Below are positions 11,889-21,207 of a DNA stretch of 64,000 nt, one piece after another; the stretch's first letter is position 1, and every line of letters begins with the position of its first letter. Location of the stretch: the NCBI RefSeq assembly GCF_009828855.1, contig NZ_WUAG01000001.1, positions 1,054,001 through 1,118,000 on the forward strand, written 5' to 3'. This stretch comes from Psychromonas sp. L1A2 (GTDB taxonomy: Bacteria; Pseudomonadota; Gammaproteobacteria; Enterobacterales; Psychromonadaceae). A model generated the notes under the pieces. It saw only the letters and a program-made list of their open reading frames with translations. It ran no database searches and was not told the DNA's origin. A program made the translations under genes and the position numbers.

Positions 11889-12238
11889 AACTTTGAAGTC
11901 TATGTTGATATATATTTTAAAGTTCTGCTTTAGAAATAGGATGTTAGGTATTTTGCTTTAGGGGGAAGTGTTAGGGCATGTATCTTTTGTTATTGTTAGT
12001 GTGCCTTATCCGTATTGTTTATCTTAGTTAACCACTTTGACTGTATGATTAACATCATCTACGAACGCTTTATTGGCATTATTAGTGACCTCCTTCGTTT
12101 TTCTTCAATTATCTCCCTAAAAATCAAGCAAAACAGTTAACTCCTTTTTTTATCCATATTCTCTACACAATGCTTATCTATAGTCTCTACATCGGCTCAG
12201 AAGAGAGCTTTATATTCTAAGTAAAAAAAGAGGTTTAT

Positions 12239-13540
12239 ATGAAAAAGTTATTTATTCTAAGTGGTGTTGCATTAATGGTTTCAAGTTCGCTAACAATGGC
12301 TGCTGGCAATAACTCAGCTAAATATGACTTTGGAAAGTTCGATCTTAATAAAGATGGCCAAATTAGTGTCGTAGAAGCGACGGGTAAACTAGCGAAGCAT
12401 TTTGATAAAATCGATGCAGATAGCAATGATTTAATCAGTGAAGCAGAGTTTGCTGAAATGAAAAAAATGAGAGAGTCAAAAAAACCAACATTCGCTGATT
12501 TTGATACAAATAATGACGGTTCAATTTCTAGCGCTGAATTTGATGCTGCGAAGAAAATGAAAAAAGGCAAGGGTCATCATAAAGTAGACTTCGCTAAAGT
12601 AGATGTTAATAAAGATGGACAAATTACTAAAGATGAAGCGAAACGAGGATTACTTAAACGTTTTGATAAAATTGACAGCGATGCAAACGGTTCAATTTCA
12701 ACAACTGAATTCGCAGCTTTAGAAAAAATGCACAAAGGTAAAGGTAATCATAAACTAGATTTCGGCTCTATCGATACGAATAACGATAGTAAAATTACAA
12801 AAGATGAAGCAAAAGGTCGTTTGGCGAAACATTTTGATAAAGTAGATGCAGATGCGAATGGTTTAATTTCAACAGCTGAATTTGCCGCGCTAGAAAAAAT
12901 GCACAAAGGTAAGGGTAATCACAAATTAGACTTTGCTGCTATCGATACCAATAACGACAGCCAAATTACAAAAGATGAAGCAAAAGGTCGCCTATCGAAA
13001 CATTTTGATAAAATAGATAGCGATAAAAATGGTGTTATTACTCAAGCTGAATTGTCAGAAATGCAAAAAATGCATAAAGGAAAAGGTCATAAAAAAGGGA
13101 ATAAAGAAGTTAGCTTTGCTAAGTTAGATGTGAACAGCGATGGTGTTATCACTAAAGATGAGACAAAAGGTCGTTTAGCTAAACACTTTGATAAAGTAGA
13201 TACAGACGCGAATGGTTCTATTACGTCAGCTGAGTTTGAATTAGTTAAAAACATGAAAAAAGGTAAGCACGGGCAGAAAGTATCATTCTCAACATTAGAT
13301 GTGAATAAAGACGGTGCCATTACTAAAGACGAAGCAAAAGGTCGCTTACTTAATAACTTCGATAAAATCGACGGTGATGCTGACGGTAAAATAACAACTC
13401 AAGAATTAGATGCAAAACGTGGAGACCGTAAAGGCAACAAACGTCCAACATTTGAAATGTTAGATGCTGATGGCAACGGTAAAGTATCAAATGCAGAGTT
13501 TACTGCTTTTCAACAAAAACATGCTGAAATGAAAAAATAA
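12239..13540 (+). CDS. secreted calcium-binding protein with 14 EF-hand loops
   Basis: A 433-aa exported protein: signal peptide (MKKLFILSGVALMVSSSLTMAA) followed entirely by EF-hand-like loops. I count 14 loops of the D-x-[DN]-x-[DN]-[GSD]-x-[IV]-[ST]-x-x-E type. They alternate between DTNNDSxITKDEAKGRL and DADANGxISTAEF forms and are separated by basic linkers such as MHKGKGNHK. The central repeat of about 62 residues recurs with high identity at both protein and DNA level, so the array has grown by duplication. One loop (DADSNDLIS) lacks the usual Gly. It probably binds many calcium ions in the periplasm or outside the cell. Partners and role are unknown; it is a single gene with its own terminator. 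Confidence 0.85.
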   Translation: MKKLFILSGVALMVSSSLTMAAGNNSAKYDFGKFDLNKDGQISVVEATGKLAKHFDKIDADSNDLISEAEFAEMKKMRESKKPTFADFDTNNDGSISSAEFDAAKKMKKGKGHHKVDFAKVDVNKDGQITKDEAKRGLLKRFDKIDSDANGSISTTEFAALEKMHKGKGNHKLDFGSIDTNNDSKITKDEAKGRLAKHFDKVDADANGLISTAEFAALEKMHKGKGNHKLDFAAIDTNNDSQITKDEAKGRLSKHFDKIDSDKNGVITQAELSEMQKMHKGKGHKKGNKEVSFAKLDVNSDGVITKDETKGRLAKHFDKVDTDANGSITSAEFELVKNMKKGKHGQKVSFSTLDVNKDGAITKDEAKGRLLNNFDKIDGDADGKITTQELDAKRGDRKGNKRPTFEMLDADGNGKVSNAEFTAFQQKHAEMKK

Positions 13541-13571
13541 GCTTCATAAGTTTTTAATTACTATTACAAAT

Positions 13572-13606
13572 AAAAGGCCTGATGAGTTTTCTCGTCAGGC
13601 CTTTTT
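13572..13606 (+). terminator. rho-independent terminator of the EF-hand gene
   Basis: AAAAGGCCTGATGAG pairs with CTCGTCAGGCCTTTT (one wobble), loop TTTT, followed by T. It starts 31 bases after the stop codon. Confidence 0.88.
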
Positions 13607-13659
13607 AATTGTGCGATTTAATCTCTAGTTTTGGAACAGAAAATCGACACAACACCATT

Positions 13660-13767
13660 ATACCAATCAATTTTTTCGTTAATCTTCTAAAGGCTTCAAC
13701 CTATGCCTTAAACTAAGCTATTTTTTCTACGCAAAAATGTAGATCATTTATTTAATGTAATCGGCAT
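13660..13767. repeat. MITE-like element, short copy E
   Basis: A 108-base relative of copy B, from ATACCAAT to ATCGGCAT. It shares the right half (CCTTAAACTAAG... and ATTTATTTAATGTAATCGG) but lacks about 54 internal bases, so it looks like an internal deletion. The following 315 bases to 14082 are AT-rich and show no gene. Confidence 0.65.
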
Positions 13768-14082
13768 TGTTTACGCTAATTTCCGTAAATTGCTATGTTG
13801 ATTTGTCTTGCAAGAATCGATTATTATTTCATTAAATTGCCTTGAATTTCACAAAACTAGCGGCACTGTGTAATAAGTAATATAACATTATGGATTTAAA
13901 TATAGAGAGGCTTTCATTATCCAGAGTTTAAGTTATTTATATTATTGTCATTATTCTTAATATCATTCTCAGTATGCGTTTTAGTACCGTTCTCATTGCA
14001 ATGAGTGACTTTTAATATCCACTTTCATTATCCTAATTTATTGGCATTATTCTTTAATGAACTACTTTTTAAGCACTTTGTT

Positions 14083-14763
14083 TTAGATGCCTAATTCATC
14101 GAATAAATCGATTTCAACAGCTGAATTTTTAGCTGCGGTTGTATTTACTTGAGATATTTTGTTTTTTTCTTCTTCAATTATTGAATCAGGATCAAACGCT
14201 TCTCGTTCTTCAAAATTAGGTAATTTAATAAACTCCGTTTTATCCATGGCTAATTCAAGGTAGAAAATGTTATTTTTTGCTGTCGTGAAACTTACTCGAC
14301 GTGCTTGTGGGCGGTCTAAATTTGTATCTATAGAGAGTACGACTTGTTTATTAATGGTCAACATTTTAGGTTGATTTTGATTAATAGAAGTATGTAATTC
14401 ATGGCCAATGACACTGGTAAAATCACCAACGGCTTGATTCATTAACTCACCCATTACATCACTCACATCGTCAGCAGTATGCGATATTGCTAAATCTTCT
14501 TCTGATAGCCCCATATTGGTCATATAAGTCGTATATAATTCCATTGCGGCAGCAGCACTAAAATTTAAAATAACTAATCCAGAAAAACCACCATCAAATA
14601 ATACAAAGCAACCTATGTCTGGTTTAAGACAGGTTTTATTGATTTTTTGAACCATTGAAGAATAATTAATTTGGCGACCCGTCGCATTACTTAAAACAGA
14701 TTTCATCGAATTACATAATACTAATAATACATCATCTGTAGAGGTGGTTTTACTTCTAGTCAT
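14083..14763 (-). CDS. DUF3334 family protein, CheC/CheX-like
   Basis: A 226-aa cytoplasmic protein I recognise as DUF3334, found in Vibrio, Shewanella and relatives. Around residues 98-113 it has DVMGELMNQAVGDF, which fits the D-x3-E-x2-N phosphatase signature of the CheC/CheX/FliY group. A relation to chemotaxis-type phosphatases is therefore plausible but is inference. The acidic C-terminal tail (residues 175-226) looks disordered. No chemotaxis genes lie nearby. The gene is monocistronic. Confidence 0.75.
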   Translation of the reverse strand: MTRSKTTSTDDVLLVLCNSMKSVLSNATGRQINYSSMVQKINKTCLKPDIGCFVLFDGGFSGLVILNFSAAAAMELYTTYMTNMGLSEEDLAISHTADDVSDVMGELMNQAVGDFTSVIGHELHTSINQNQPKMLTINKQVVLSIDTNLDRPQARRVSFTTAKNNIFYLELAMDKTEFIKLPNFEEREAFDPDSIIEEEKNKISQVNTTAAKNSAVEIDLFDELGI

Positions 14764-14978
14764 ATCTTGTTATCGCCTTTTAAAATGCTAATAATGGAGC
14801 GTTTAGAATAGGCTATTATTTAAATATAGGTAGTTTTGTCGATGGTTATTTAATGAAAATGATAGCAAGTCGCTGTTTTTGTTATTTATTATGTTGTGAA
14901 TCTCACCATTGTTTATTTAAAAGTGGCATTGCTCTGTACAGTAGAGCAGGTATTGAATGTGAGTGTTATTACATTTGC

Positions 14979-15866
14979 TTAATCTTGTAAGTTCCATTGT
15001 TGTGCGTATTCTATAAATTCTTTTAGTATCGGGCTTTGGTACTTATCTTTGTGCCACACCAAATAAAGATCGCGAGACATGTCGATATCGATAGGTAGAG
15101 TACATAAGCGTTTATCTTGCAGCGCATGCCTAGCAGCTGTTCGCGACATACAAGACACCCCTAAACCAGCTGCACAGCAATTAATGATTGCTTCAGTCGT
15201 CGTGAGCTCAAAGGTAATATCTAGGTCTGTTAAATGCTGTCCAATGTGCGTAATAAAAAAATCACGAGTACCCGAACCTTGCTCTCGTAAGATCCAATGT
15301 TGGTGATTCAAGTCTTCGATGGTAATTGATTTTTTACTGGTTAAAGGATGATTAGGGTGAACCACAATGACCATTTCATCTTTAAGCCAACGTTCAATAT
15401 GTAACTGTTTATCCACCAATAAAGCTTCAACTAATCCAATATCTAATTCGTATTCTTTTAGCTTTTCGCCAATAGTGGTGCTGTTATCAATACATATTAA
15501 TTGATCTTGATGATTTTTAATGTCACGAAACTGTGCTAATAAAGCCGGCAGTAAATGATTACCTACTGTATTACTTGAACCAATTCTTAGCTTTCCTTGA
15601 AAGTTATGATTATCAAATAAACTTGTGATTGCCTTACTACGTTCTATTTGTTCATCGGCTAAGGGCAATAGTGCTTTGCCCATCTCATTGATTAATAATC
15701 GATTATTAGTACGCTCAAATAGTTTATGACCGAGTTGTTTTTCTAACTCTGCTAGCGCCATACTTACCGCTGGTTTGCTTAGAAATAGTTTTTCTGCCGC
15801 AGTAGTTAGTGTTTTTTCTTGTGTGATCGTCATAAAGACATGTAATTGCTTAAGTGTGATATTCAT
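14979..15866 (-). CDS. LysR-family transcriptional regulator
   Basis: A 295-aa LysR-type regulator: N-terminal winged helix-turn-helix (LTTAAEKLFLSKPAVSMALAELEKQLGHKLFER, residues 19-51) followed by a periplasmic-binding-like effector domain (GKLRIGSSNTVGNHLLPALL). The effector domain resembles the CysB/CbbR/YeiE branch by eye. The target is unknown: the adjacent upstream sequence is the tandem repeat region, not a divergent gene, so the usual neighbour rule gives no clue. Confidence 0.88.
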   Translation of the reverse strand: MNITLKQLHVFMTITQEKTLTTAAEKLFLSKPAVSMALAELEKQLGHKLFERTNNRLLINEMGKALLPLADEQIERSKAITSLFDNHNFQGKLRIGSSNTVGNHLLPALLAQFRDIKNHQDQLICIDNSTTIGEKLKEYELDIGLVEALLVDKQLHIERWLKDEMVIVVHPNHPLTSKKSITIEDLNHQHWILREQGSGTRDFFITHIGQHLTDLDITFELTTTEAIINCCAAGLGVSCMSRTAARHALQDKRLCTLPIDIDMSRDLYLVWHKDKYQSPILKEFIEYAQQWNLQD

Positions 15867-16009
15867 AATCAGCCAAGGGTTTCGATTTATTTAACAAGAT
15901 GAATGTTAGTGTAAGTTATTCTTAATATAAATGCTGTGCTTGAGAAGTCATCAATAGAAAAATATTAAGTCAGAAGCAAAGACAAAGTTTCAAAGTTAAA
16001 AAATATTAA

Positions 16010-16860
16010 TCACGAAGCGCTGCGCTACACGAAGGGCACGAAGAAAATATAACAAAATAATTTGGAAGAGGTTGAATAAGAGAGTATTTCAAGTTGTATT
16101 TAATTATAAAGTTTTTGACTTAATCTCCTTTTAACTTCGTGCCTTCGTGGTTAATTGGCTTTGACTTTAAATACTTAATTAACCACGAAGCACTACGCTG
16201 CACGAAGGACACGAAGAAAATATAACAAAATAATTAGCAGGGAGGTTGAATAAGAGAGTATTTCAGGTTGTCTTTAATTATAAAGCTTTTGATTTAACCT
16301 TCTTTTAACTTCGAGCCTTCGTGGTTAATTGCTTTTGATTTTAAAGGTTTAATCAACCACGAAGCGCTACGCTACACGAAGGGCACGAAGGAAGGCATAA
16401 AGAGTAGCTAAAAGTGAAAATATGCAGAACTCAGCACATTTAAGTTAGTTGTTAATCTTAAGGTTTTTGACTTAATCTTCTTTTAACTTCGTGCCTTCGT
16501 GGTTAATTGGTTTTGGCTTTAAAGATTTAATCAACCACGAAGCGCTACGCTACAGGAAGGGCACGAAGAAGGGCATAAAGAGTAGCTAAAAGTGAAAATA
16601 TGCAGAACTCAGTACATTAAAGTTAGTTGTGAGTTTTAAGGCTTTTGACCTAACCTTCTTTTAACTTCGTGCCTTCGTGGTTAATTGGTTTTGGCTTTAA
16701 AGATTTAATCAACCACGAAGCGCTACGCTACACGAAGGACACGAAGAAAATACAACAAAATAATTAAGAGGGAAGTTAAACCTGAAAGTATTTCAAGTTG
16801 TCTTTAATTATAAAGCTTTTGATTTAACCTTCTTTCAACTTCGTGCCTTCGTGGTTAATT
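16010..16860. repeat. five-unit tandem array with palindromic borders
   Basis: Five direct units start near 16010, 16183, 16357, 16535 and 16713 (spacing 173-178 bases). Each begins with CCACGAAGCGCTACGCTACA, continues with CGAAGGGCACGAAG, and ends with AACTTCGTGCCTTCGTGG, so every unit can fold on itself by its borders. Two kinds of interior occur: type 1 (AAAATATAACAAAATAATT...) in units 1, 2 and 5, and type 2 (GGCATAAAGAGTAGCTAAAA...) in units 3 and 4. No reading frame is convincing. It fills the LysR-thiE spacer; a degenerate tail runs to 16922. Confidence 0.85.
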
Positions 16861-16922
16861 GCTTTTGATTTTAATTTTTTATCTCTTTAACTTTGTGGTT
16901 AAGTGATTTGATTTTAAAAGGC

Positions 16923-17549
16923 TTATGGCATAGCTGCGTGTATTTGCTTTAACAGAGCTGCAGCAGCAGATTTAGGATCATCTGCATGGCAAATCGCAGA
17001 TACTAACGCGACACCATCGACACCAGTTTTTATGATGTCATCTAAATTACTTTGGTTAATACCGCCAATCGCAACGACTGGGAAGTTTGTTTTTGTTAAC
17101 GCATTCGCTAAGCCTGCTATTCCCCATTGTTTTTTAGTATCTGTTTTAGTTGGCGTTGCAAAAATCGCACTTAAGCCGATGTAATCCAAAGATAATGCAT
17201 TTGCTTCTAATAGCTGATGTTCATTTTCGATAGACAGGCCGAGTAACTTGTTAGGGCCAATCAATTGTCGTGCTAATTCAGCGGGCATATCCGATTGCCC
17301 TAAGTGAACTCCGTCAGCATCAACGGCTAATGCGACATCAACACGATCGTTAATGATAAGTGCCACGTTAGTGTCTTTTAGAATGGTTTTAATTGCTTGA
17401 GCACGAACAATGAAAGATTGTATATCACCACTTTTTTCTCGGACTTGCACCATGGTAACACCACCTGCAACGGCTTCTTTGACAACATGTTTTAGTGTTT
17501 CTAAATCTTGCTGATCATCTGTCACTAAATATAGACGATACGGGTTCAT
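16923..17549 (-). CDS. thiE: thiamine-phosphate synthase
   Basis: ThiE joins HMP pyrophosphate and thiazole phosphate to give thiamin phosphate. The 208-aa TIM-barrel protein begins YRLYLVTDDQQDLETL and shows the family motifs VTMVQVREKSGD, LIINDRVDVALAVDADGVHLGQSDMP and VVAIGGINQSNL. It is the last gene of the TPP-riboswitch operon, 90 bases after thiM, and completes the salvage route. Confidence 0.95.
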   Translation of the reverse strand: MNPYRLYLVTDDQQDLETLKHVVKEAVAGGVTMVQVREKSGDIQSFIVRAQAIKTILKDTNVALIINDRVDVALAVDADGVHLGQSDMPAELARQLIGPNKLLGLSIENEHQLLEANALSLDYIGLSAIFATPTKTDTKKQWGIAGLANALTKTNFPVVAIGGINQSNLDDIIKTGVDGVALVSAICHADDPKSAAAALLKQIHAAMP

Positions 17550-17639
17550 GGTGTTTTCCTTGAAAATAGAGTGAGTAATAGTACCTAATAAAGGCGCTTA
17601 ATATTCCATGAAGAATAAAAAATACCTTTAAATTAGCCA

Positions 17640-18479
17640 CTATTTGACAGTTATTTTTAAACGTTTATTAATAGCGGTGGCATCTAACTGATATAACACA
17701 TCAAGCAAATTCATTTGTAAACTACCTGGGCCGGCAGATTGCTCTGCTGCAATTTCACCAGCAACACCTAATACAGCGGCAGCGGCTAAACCAGAATCTT
17801 CACCAATCGCAGCAAAAGCGCCAGTTAAAGCACTTAAACTACACCCCATTCCTGTGATATTTGGCATCATTGCATGACCGTTATGTAATGTGGTTTCACT
17901 GTCAGCGGTAATGATGTAATCGACTTCACCCGAAATAACTACATTACAGTGATAAGTTTCAGCTAAATAGCGAGCAGCATCCACGGCCATTTCACTGCTA
18001 TCAAGTGAATCAACACCTTTACTTTGTGCTTTTTCACCGGCTAACGCTATTATTTCAGATGCGTTTGCACGAATAATTAAATGTTTTGCAAGTGCTGCGA
18101 TTTGACGCGAAGTCTCGGTACGTAATGTACTCGCACCACAGCCTACTGGGTCTAATACTACGACTTTTTCATGTACGTTGGCTTGTTCAACAGCATAAAT
18201 CATACGCGGAACCCATTGGCTATCTAGGGTACCGATATTAATAACCAATGCACCACTAAATGACATCATTTCAGCCATTTCTTGACGAGAATGCGCCATG
18301 ATCGGTGATGCGCCAATAGCTAATAAGGCATTCGCTGTATTGTTCATAACAACATAATTAGTAATGTTGACGACTAATGGTTTTTGCGTACGTAATGTGT
18401 GTAACGCATCGATAATTAGCTTGGTCTTTTCTTTCGGTATGCTTTCTTTTTGTGCGTCTTCTTTTTGTATTGTTTGCAT
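17640..18479 (-). CDS. thiM: hydroxyethylthiazole kinase
   Basis: ThiM phosphorylates 4-methyl-5-(2-hydroxyethyl)thiazole for thiamin salvage. Motifs include [39 protein letters not shown] and the catalytic-loop region [16 protein letters not shown] with the conserved Cys. The start is placed at ATG 18479 because AGAGGA lies directly upstream; a longer frame from GTG 18497 would place that ribosome site inside the gene. The first 20 residues are a variable Lys/Glu-rich stretch. Confidence 0.94.
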   Translation of the reverse strand: MQTIQKEDAQKESIPKEKTKLIIDALHTLRTQKPLVVNITNYVVMNNTANALLAIGASPIMAHSRQEMAEMMSFSGALVINIGTLDSQWVPRMIYAVEQANVHEKVVVLDPVGCGASTLRTETSRQIAALAKHLIIRANASEIIALAGEKAQSKGVDSLDSSEMAVDAARYLAETYHCNVVISGEVDYIITADSETTLHNGHAMMPNITGMGCSLSALTGAFAAIGEDSGLAAAAVLGVAGEIAAEQSAGPGSLQMNLLDVLYQLDATAINKRLKITVK

Positions 18480-18551
18480 CGTTAATCCTCTGCTCACTAT
18501 TTTATTTATTGCATGGCTTTCTATTACAAGGTTTCTTTATCACCACACTCG

Positions 18552-19217
18552 CTAAATAGCGGCATTTAAACCTTGCTGCCAAAAAGCCACTTCCATTCTA
18601 GTCGCCGTTCTGAATACTTTCAGAAGGTGTTGACCACGTTGGCTATTGAGATCAATTTCTGCGAGTAATTGATCTAAATGTTCGGTGCTGTCGATGATAC
18701 TTTGTTGAAATTCTTCACCGCTATATAAATCAATCCAACTCGCAAATTCATTACCCTCAATTTTAGTGTTTTTGTCATTTGCTAATAAACGACCAATTTC
18801 AGCATAACCAATTGAACAAGGGGCTAGCGCGACATAAAGATCAACAATATCGCCCATCATTCCCGTATCTAAAACGTAACGTGTATAGGCGACCGTGCCA
18901 AAATCTTCATCTTCTGCTTCTAAATCCGCCTCGGTTAATCCCCAATTTGCACAATAAGTGATGTGGTGATTAATCTCAAAGCTCAACAATGCTTGAACAC
19001 TCGTCAGGCCCTTACGCATTTCTGCTAACGTATTCGCTTTATAAATCGCTAGTGCATAGGCACGTGAATACTGCTTCAAGAATAAAAAGTCTTGTTTTAG
19101 GTAATGTAAAAAGCAGGGTTGCGCTAAGCTTCCATTACCTAATTGCATCACAAAAGGGTGCTTTGTATAGTCATCCCAGTCAGACTGGCAAGCGTTGATT
19201 AAATCTTTATGGTTCAT
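18552..19217 (-). CDS. tenA: aminopyrimidine aminohydrolase (thiaminase II)
   Basis: TenA hydrolyses aminomethyl-pyrimidine breakdown products of thiamin to HMP. The 221-aa all-helical protein has HPFVMQLGNGSLAQPCFLHYLKQDFLFLKQYSRAYA at the N-terminus, LAPCSIGYAEIG with the catalytic Cys near residue 133, and the C-terminal Glu region RMEVAFWQQGL. In this operon it sits with the ThiXYZ transporter, the usual pairing for formylaminopyrimidine salvage. Confidence 0.94.
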   Translation of the reverse strand: MNHKDLINACQSDWDDYTKHPFVMQLGNGSLAQPCFLHYLKQDFLFLKQYSRAYALAIYKANTLAEMRKGLTSVQALLSFEINHHITYCANWGLTEADLEAEDEDFGTVAYTRYVLDTGMMGDIVDLYVALAPCSIGYAEIGRLLANDKNTKIEGNEFASWIDLYSGEEFQQSIIDSTEHLDQLLAEIDLNSQRGQHLLKVFRTATRMEVAFWQQGLNAAI

Positions 19218-19311
19218 GATTTTCTCACTATTTTAAATTTACCATTGAGTGAATTTTTAGTCCGTTTTTTCAACGGACACTAAGCCATTTCACGGGCATT
19301 AATCCATTTTT

Positions 19312-20262
19312 CTATTTGAATGTAGGCATATAATCTTTTGCTTTTGGCAGGCTCTTAATAAGCTTGTTATCAAACATAAATTGCGCGTAATCATCGTAAC
19401 GTTTTAAGTCGATAGCAGCTGGGCGTAATGCAAAACGTGTTAACGTATCGCGCCATGCTCGTTTATTAAGCTCATTGTTTAAGGTATCAGGGGCATAGTT
19501 AACAAATTCATTCCAAGCTTCCTTGGGGTGGTTAACAATATAAATGGTGGCTTGTTCTAGGGCTTTATTAAAAGCATTAATCATCGCTGCATCATATTTT
19601 TTAGCATTAGCTACAAATATAAGTTCATCATAAGCTGGAACACCGTGTTCTTCAGGGAAGTAAGCTTTAGCTTTAAAGCCTTCTAATGCCAGTTGATTCG
19701 TTTCAAAATTGCGTAAACCACCCCAAATAGCATCAACTTTACCCGATGCTAATGATGCTGATAATGCCCAACCCACGTTAATGATTTCTAATTCATCGTA
19801 ACTGACATTGACGGTTTCTAGCATTTTACCGATGGTCGCTTCTTCACTTCCTGAAATAGCAACACCTACTTTTTTACCTTTCAAATCGCTTAGTGAATTA
19901 ATTTTTCCGTTATCGAGTACCATTAGTGTGTTTAATGGCGTAGCGATTAACGTCGCGGAACGTACTAAAGGTAACCCTTCTGCAACATCAATAATTAGAT
20001 TCGGCTGATAAGTAATAGCAAGGTCAATGTTACCTGCTGCTACTAATTTGGGGGGCATACTTGGATCTGCTGGTTCTTGAATAACCACATTTAAACCTTG
20101 TTCTTTAAAGTAACCACGTTGTTGTGCCACGATAATTGGGCCATGGTTCGGGTTAACAAACCAATCTAACATCAGAGTGACTTTTTTATCTTCAGCTTGT
20201 GCTGTAAATGAGAGTAACGAGGCCGCCAAAGTAAGCGTGGTTAAGATGAAATTCTTTTTCAT
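19312..20262 (-). CDS. thiY: thiamin-pyrimidine ABC transporter, substrate-binding protein
   Basis: A 316-aa periplasmic binding protein of the NMT1/THI5-like family. It has a signal peptide (MKKNFILTTLTLAASLLSFTAQA) and the signature region VTLMLDWFVNPNHGPIIVAQQRGYF followed by ADPSMPPKLVAAGNIDLAITYQP. ThiY delivers formylaminopyrimidine-type HMP precursors to ThiXZ; the substrate is inferred from the family and from tenA and thiD in the same operon. Confidence 0.92.
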   Translation of the reverse strand: MKKNFILTTLTLAASLLSFTAQAEDKKVTLMLDWFVNPNHGPIIVAQQRGYFKEQGLNVVIQEPADPSMPPKLVAAGNIDLAITYQPNLIIDVAEGLPLVRSATLIATPLNTLMVLDNGKINSLSDLKGKKVGVAISGSEEATIGKMLETVNVSYDELEIINVGWALSASLASGKVDAIWGGLRNFETNQLALEGFKAKAYFPEEHGVPAYDELIFVANAKKYDAAMINAFNKALEQATIYIVNHPKEAWNEFVNYAPDTLNNELNKRAWRDTLTRFALRPAAIDLKRYDDYAQFMFDNKLIKSLPKAKDYMPTFK

Positions 20263-20409
20263 GTAGTGTATTTCCTTATTGTATTTAAAGAGTGTGCATT
20301 GTTTATGAATTAATATGGTTGAGCTTTAGTTGTACGCAAATGGGTATTCATATTTGCTATTTTAATTTTCTATTTTAATTTTCTAATTTAAATAAGAGAA
20401 AACGTGCTT

Positions 20410-21207
20410 TCAGGCCTCCCATGGGATCAGTTTTTTTAATAACTTATCGGTGATGAAATATAAGCTAACCGAAATTGTAGACAGGATAAATAAAGCGGCG
20501 AACATTTCATCAATCAACATGCGAGCATTAGCCTGTAGCATTAAATAACCCAAGCCTTCACTTGAGCCAACCCATTCACCCGCAACGGCGCCAATCGGAG
20601 CAATAACAACCGCGACACGAATACCAGAAGCTAAGGTGGGTAACGATGCTGGTAATTGAATATGACGCAACATCTTCCATTTACTCGCATTCATGGTTTT
20701 AGCTAAGTCGAGATAGCCTGTTGGTGTGTTTTTTAACCCGTCATAACAACAAGTTGTCACAGGGAAAAAGATGATCATTGCGGCCATGACTATTTTTGAA
20801 GCAATGCCATAACCTAACCAGATCATCAAAATAGGTGCGATGGCAAAAACGGGGATGGCTTGGCTAGTAATTAAAATCGGCAATAACCAACGTTTGATTG
20901 GTTTAAATAACAACATCTGCAAGGCAAAACATAAGCCCATGGATAAGCCTAATAATAAGCCGAGTATGATCTCTTGAGTGGTCACCCAACTATGCCTTAA
21001 TAAAACGTCATAGCGTGCAATCAAACGTTCGAACACAGATAAAGGCTCCGGCAGAATGAAAGCAGGTAATTTAAATAGGATCACAACCGCTTGCCAAATG
21101 GCAATAATCACTGCAAAAGTAAGTAACGAACGTAGTACTGGATGTAGGGTTTTATCCTTACTTTTAATCGGTTTCGCTAGGTTAATCATGGGAGGTAAAT
21201 TACTCAT
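20410..21207 (-). CDS. thiX: thiamin-pyrimidine ABC transporter, permease
   Basis: A 265-aa inner-membrane permease of the BPD_transp_1 (SsuC/TauC-like) type with about six membrane helices. The coupling-helix EAA-type motif is seen as KTMNASKWKMLRHIQLPASLPTLASGIRVA. Its start overlaps the end of thiZ by 8 bases, so the two are translationally coupled. A 147-base spacer separates it from thiY. Confidence 0.92.
   Translation of the reverse strand: MSNLPPMINLAKPIKSKDKTLHPVLRSLLTFAVIIAIWQAVVILFKLPAFILPEPLSVFERLIARYDVLLRHSWVTTQEIILGLLLGLSMGLCFALQMLLFKPIKRWLLPILITSQAIPVFAIAPILMIWLGYGIASKIVMAAMIIFFPVTTCCYDGLKNTPTGYLDLAKTMNASKWKMLRHIQLPASLPTLASGIRVAVVIAPIGAVAGEWVGSSEGLGYLMLQANARMLIDEMFAALFILSTISVSLYFITDKLLKKLIPWEA

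Noticed and set aside
16010..16860. CRISPR array
   Set aside because: Units are 173-178 bases with long conserved interiors and self-complementary borders; no short repeat/unique spacer pattern and no cas genes.
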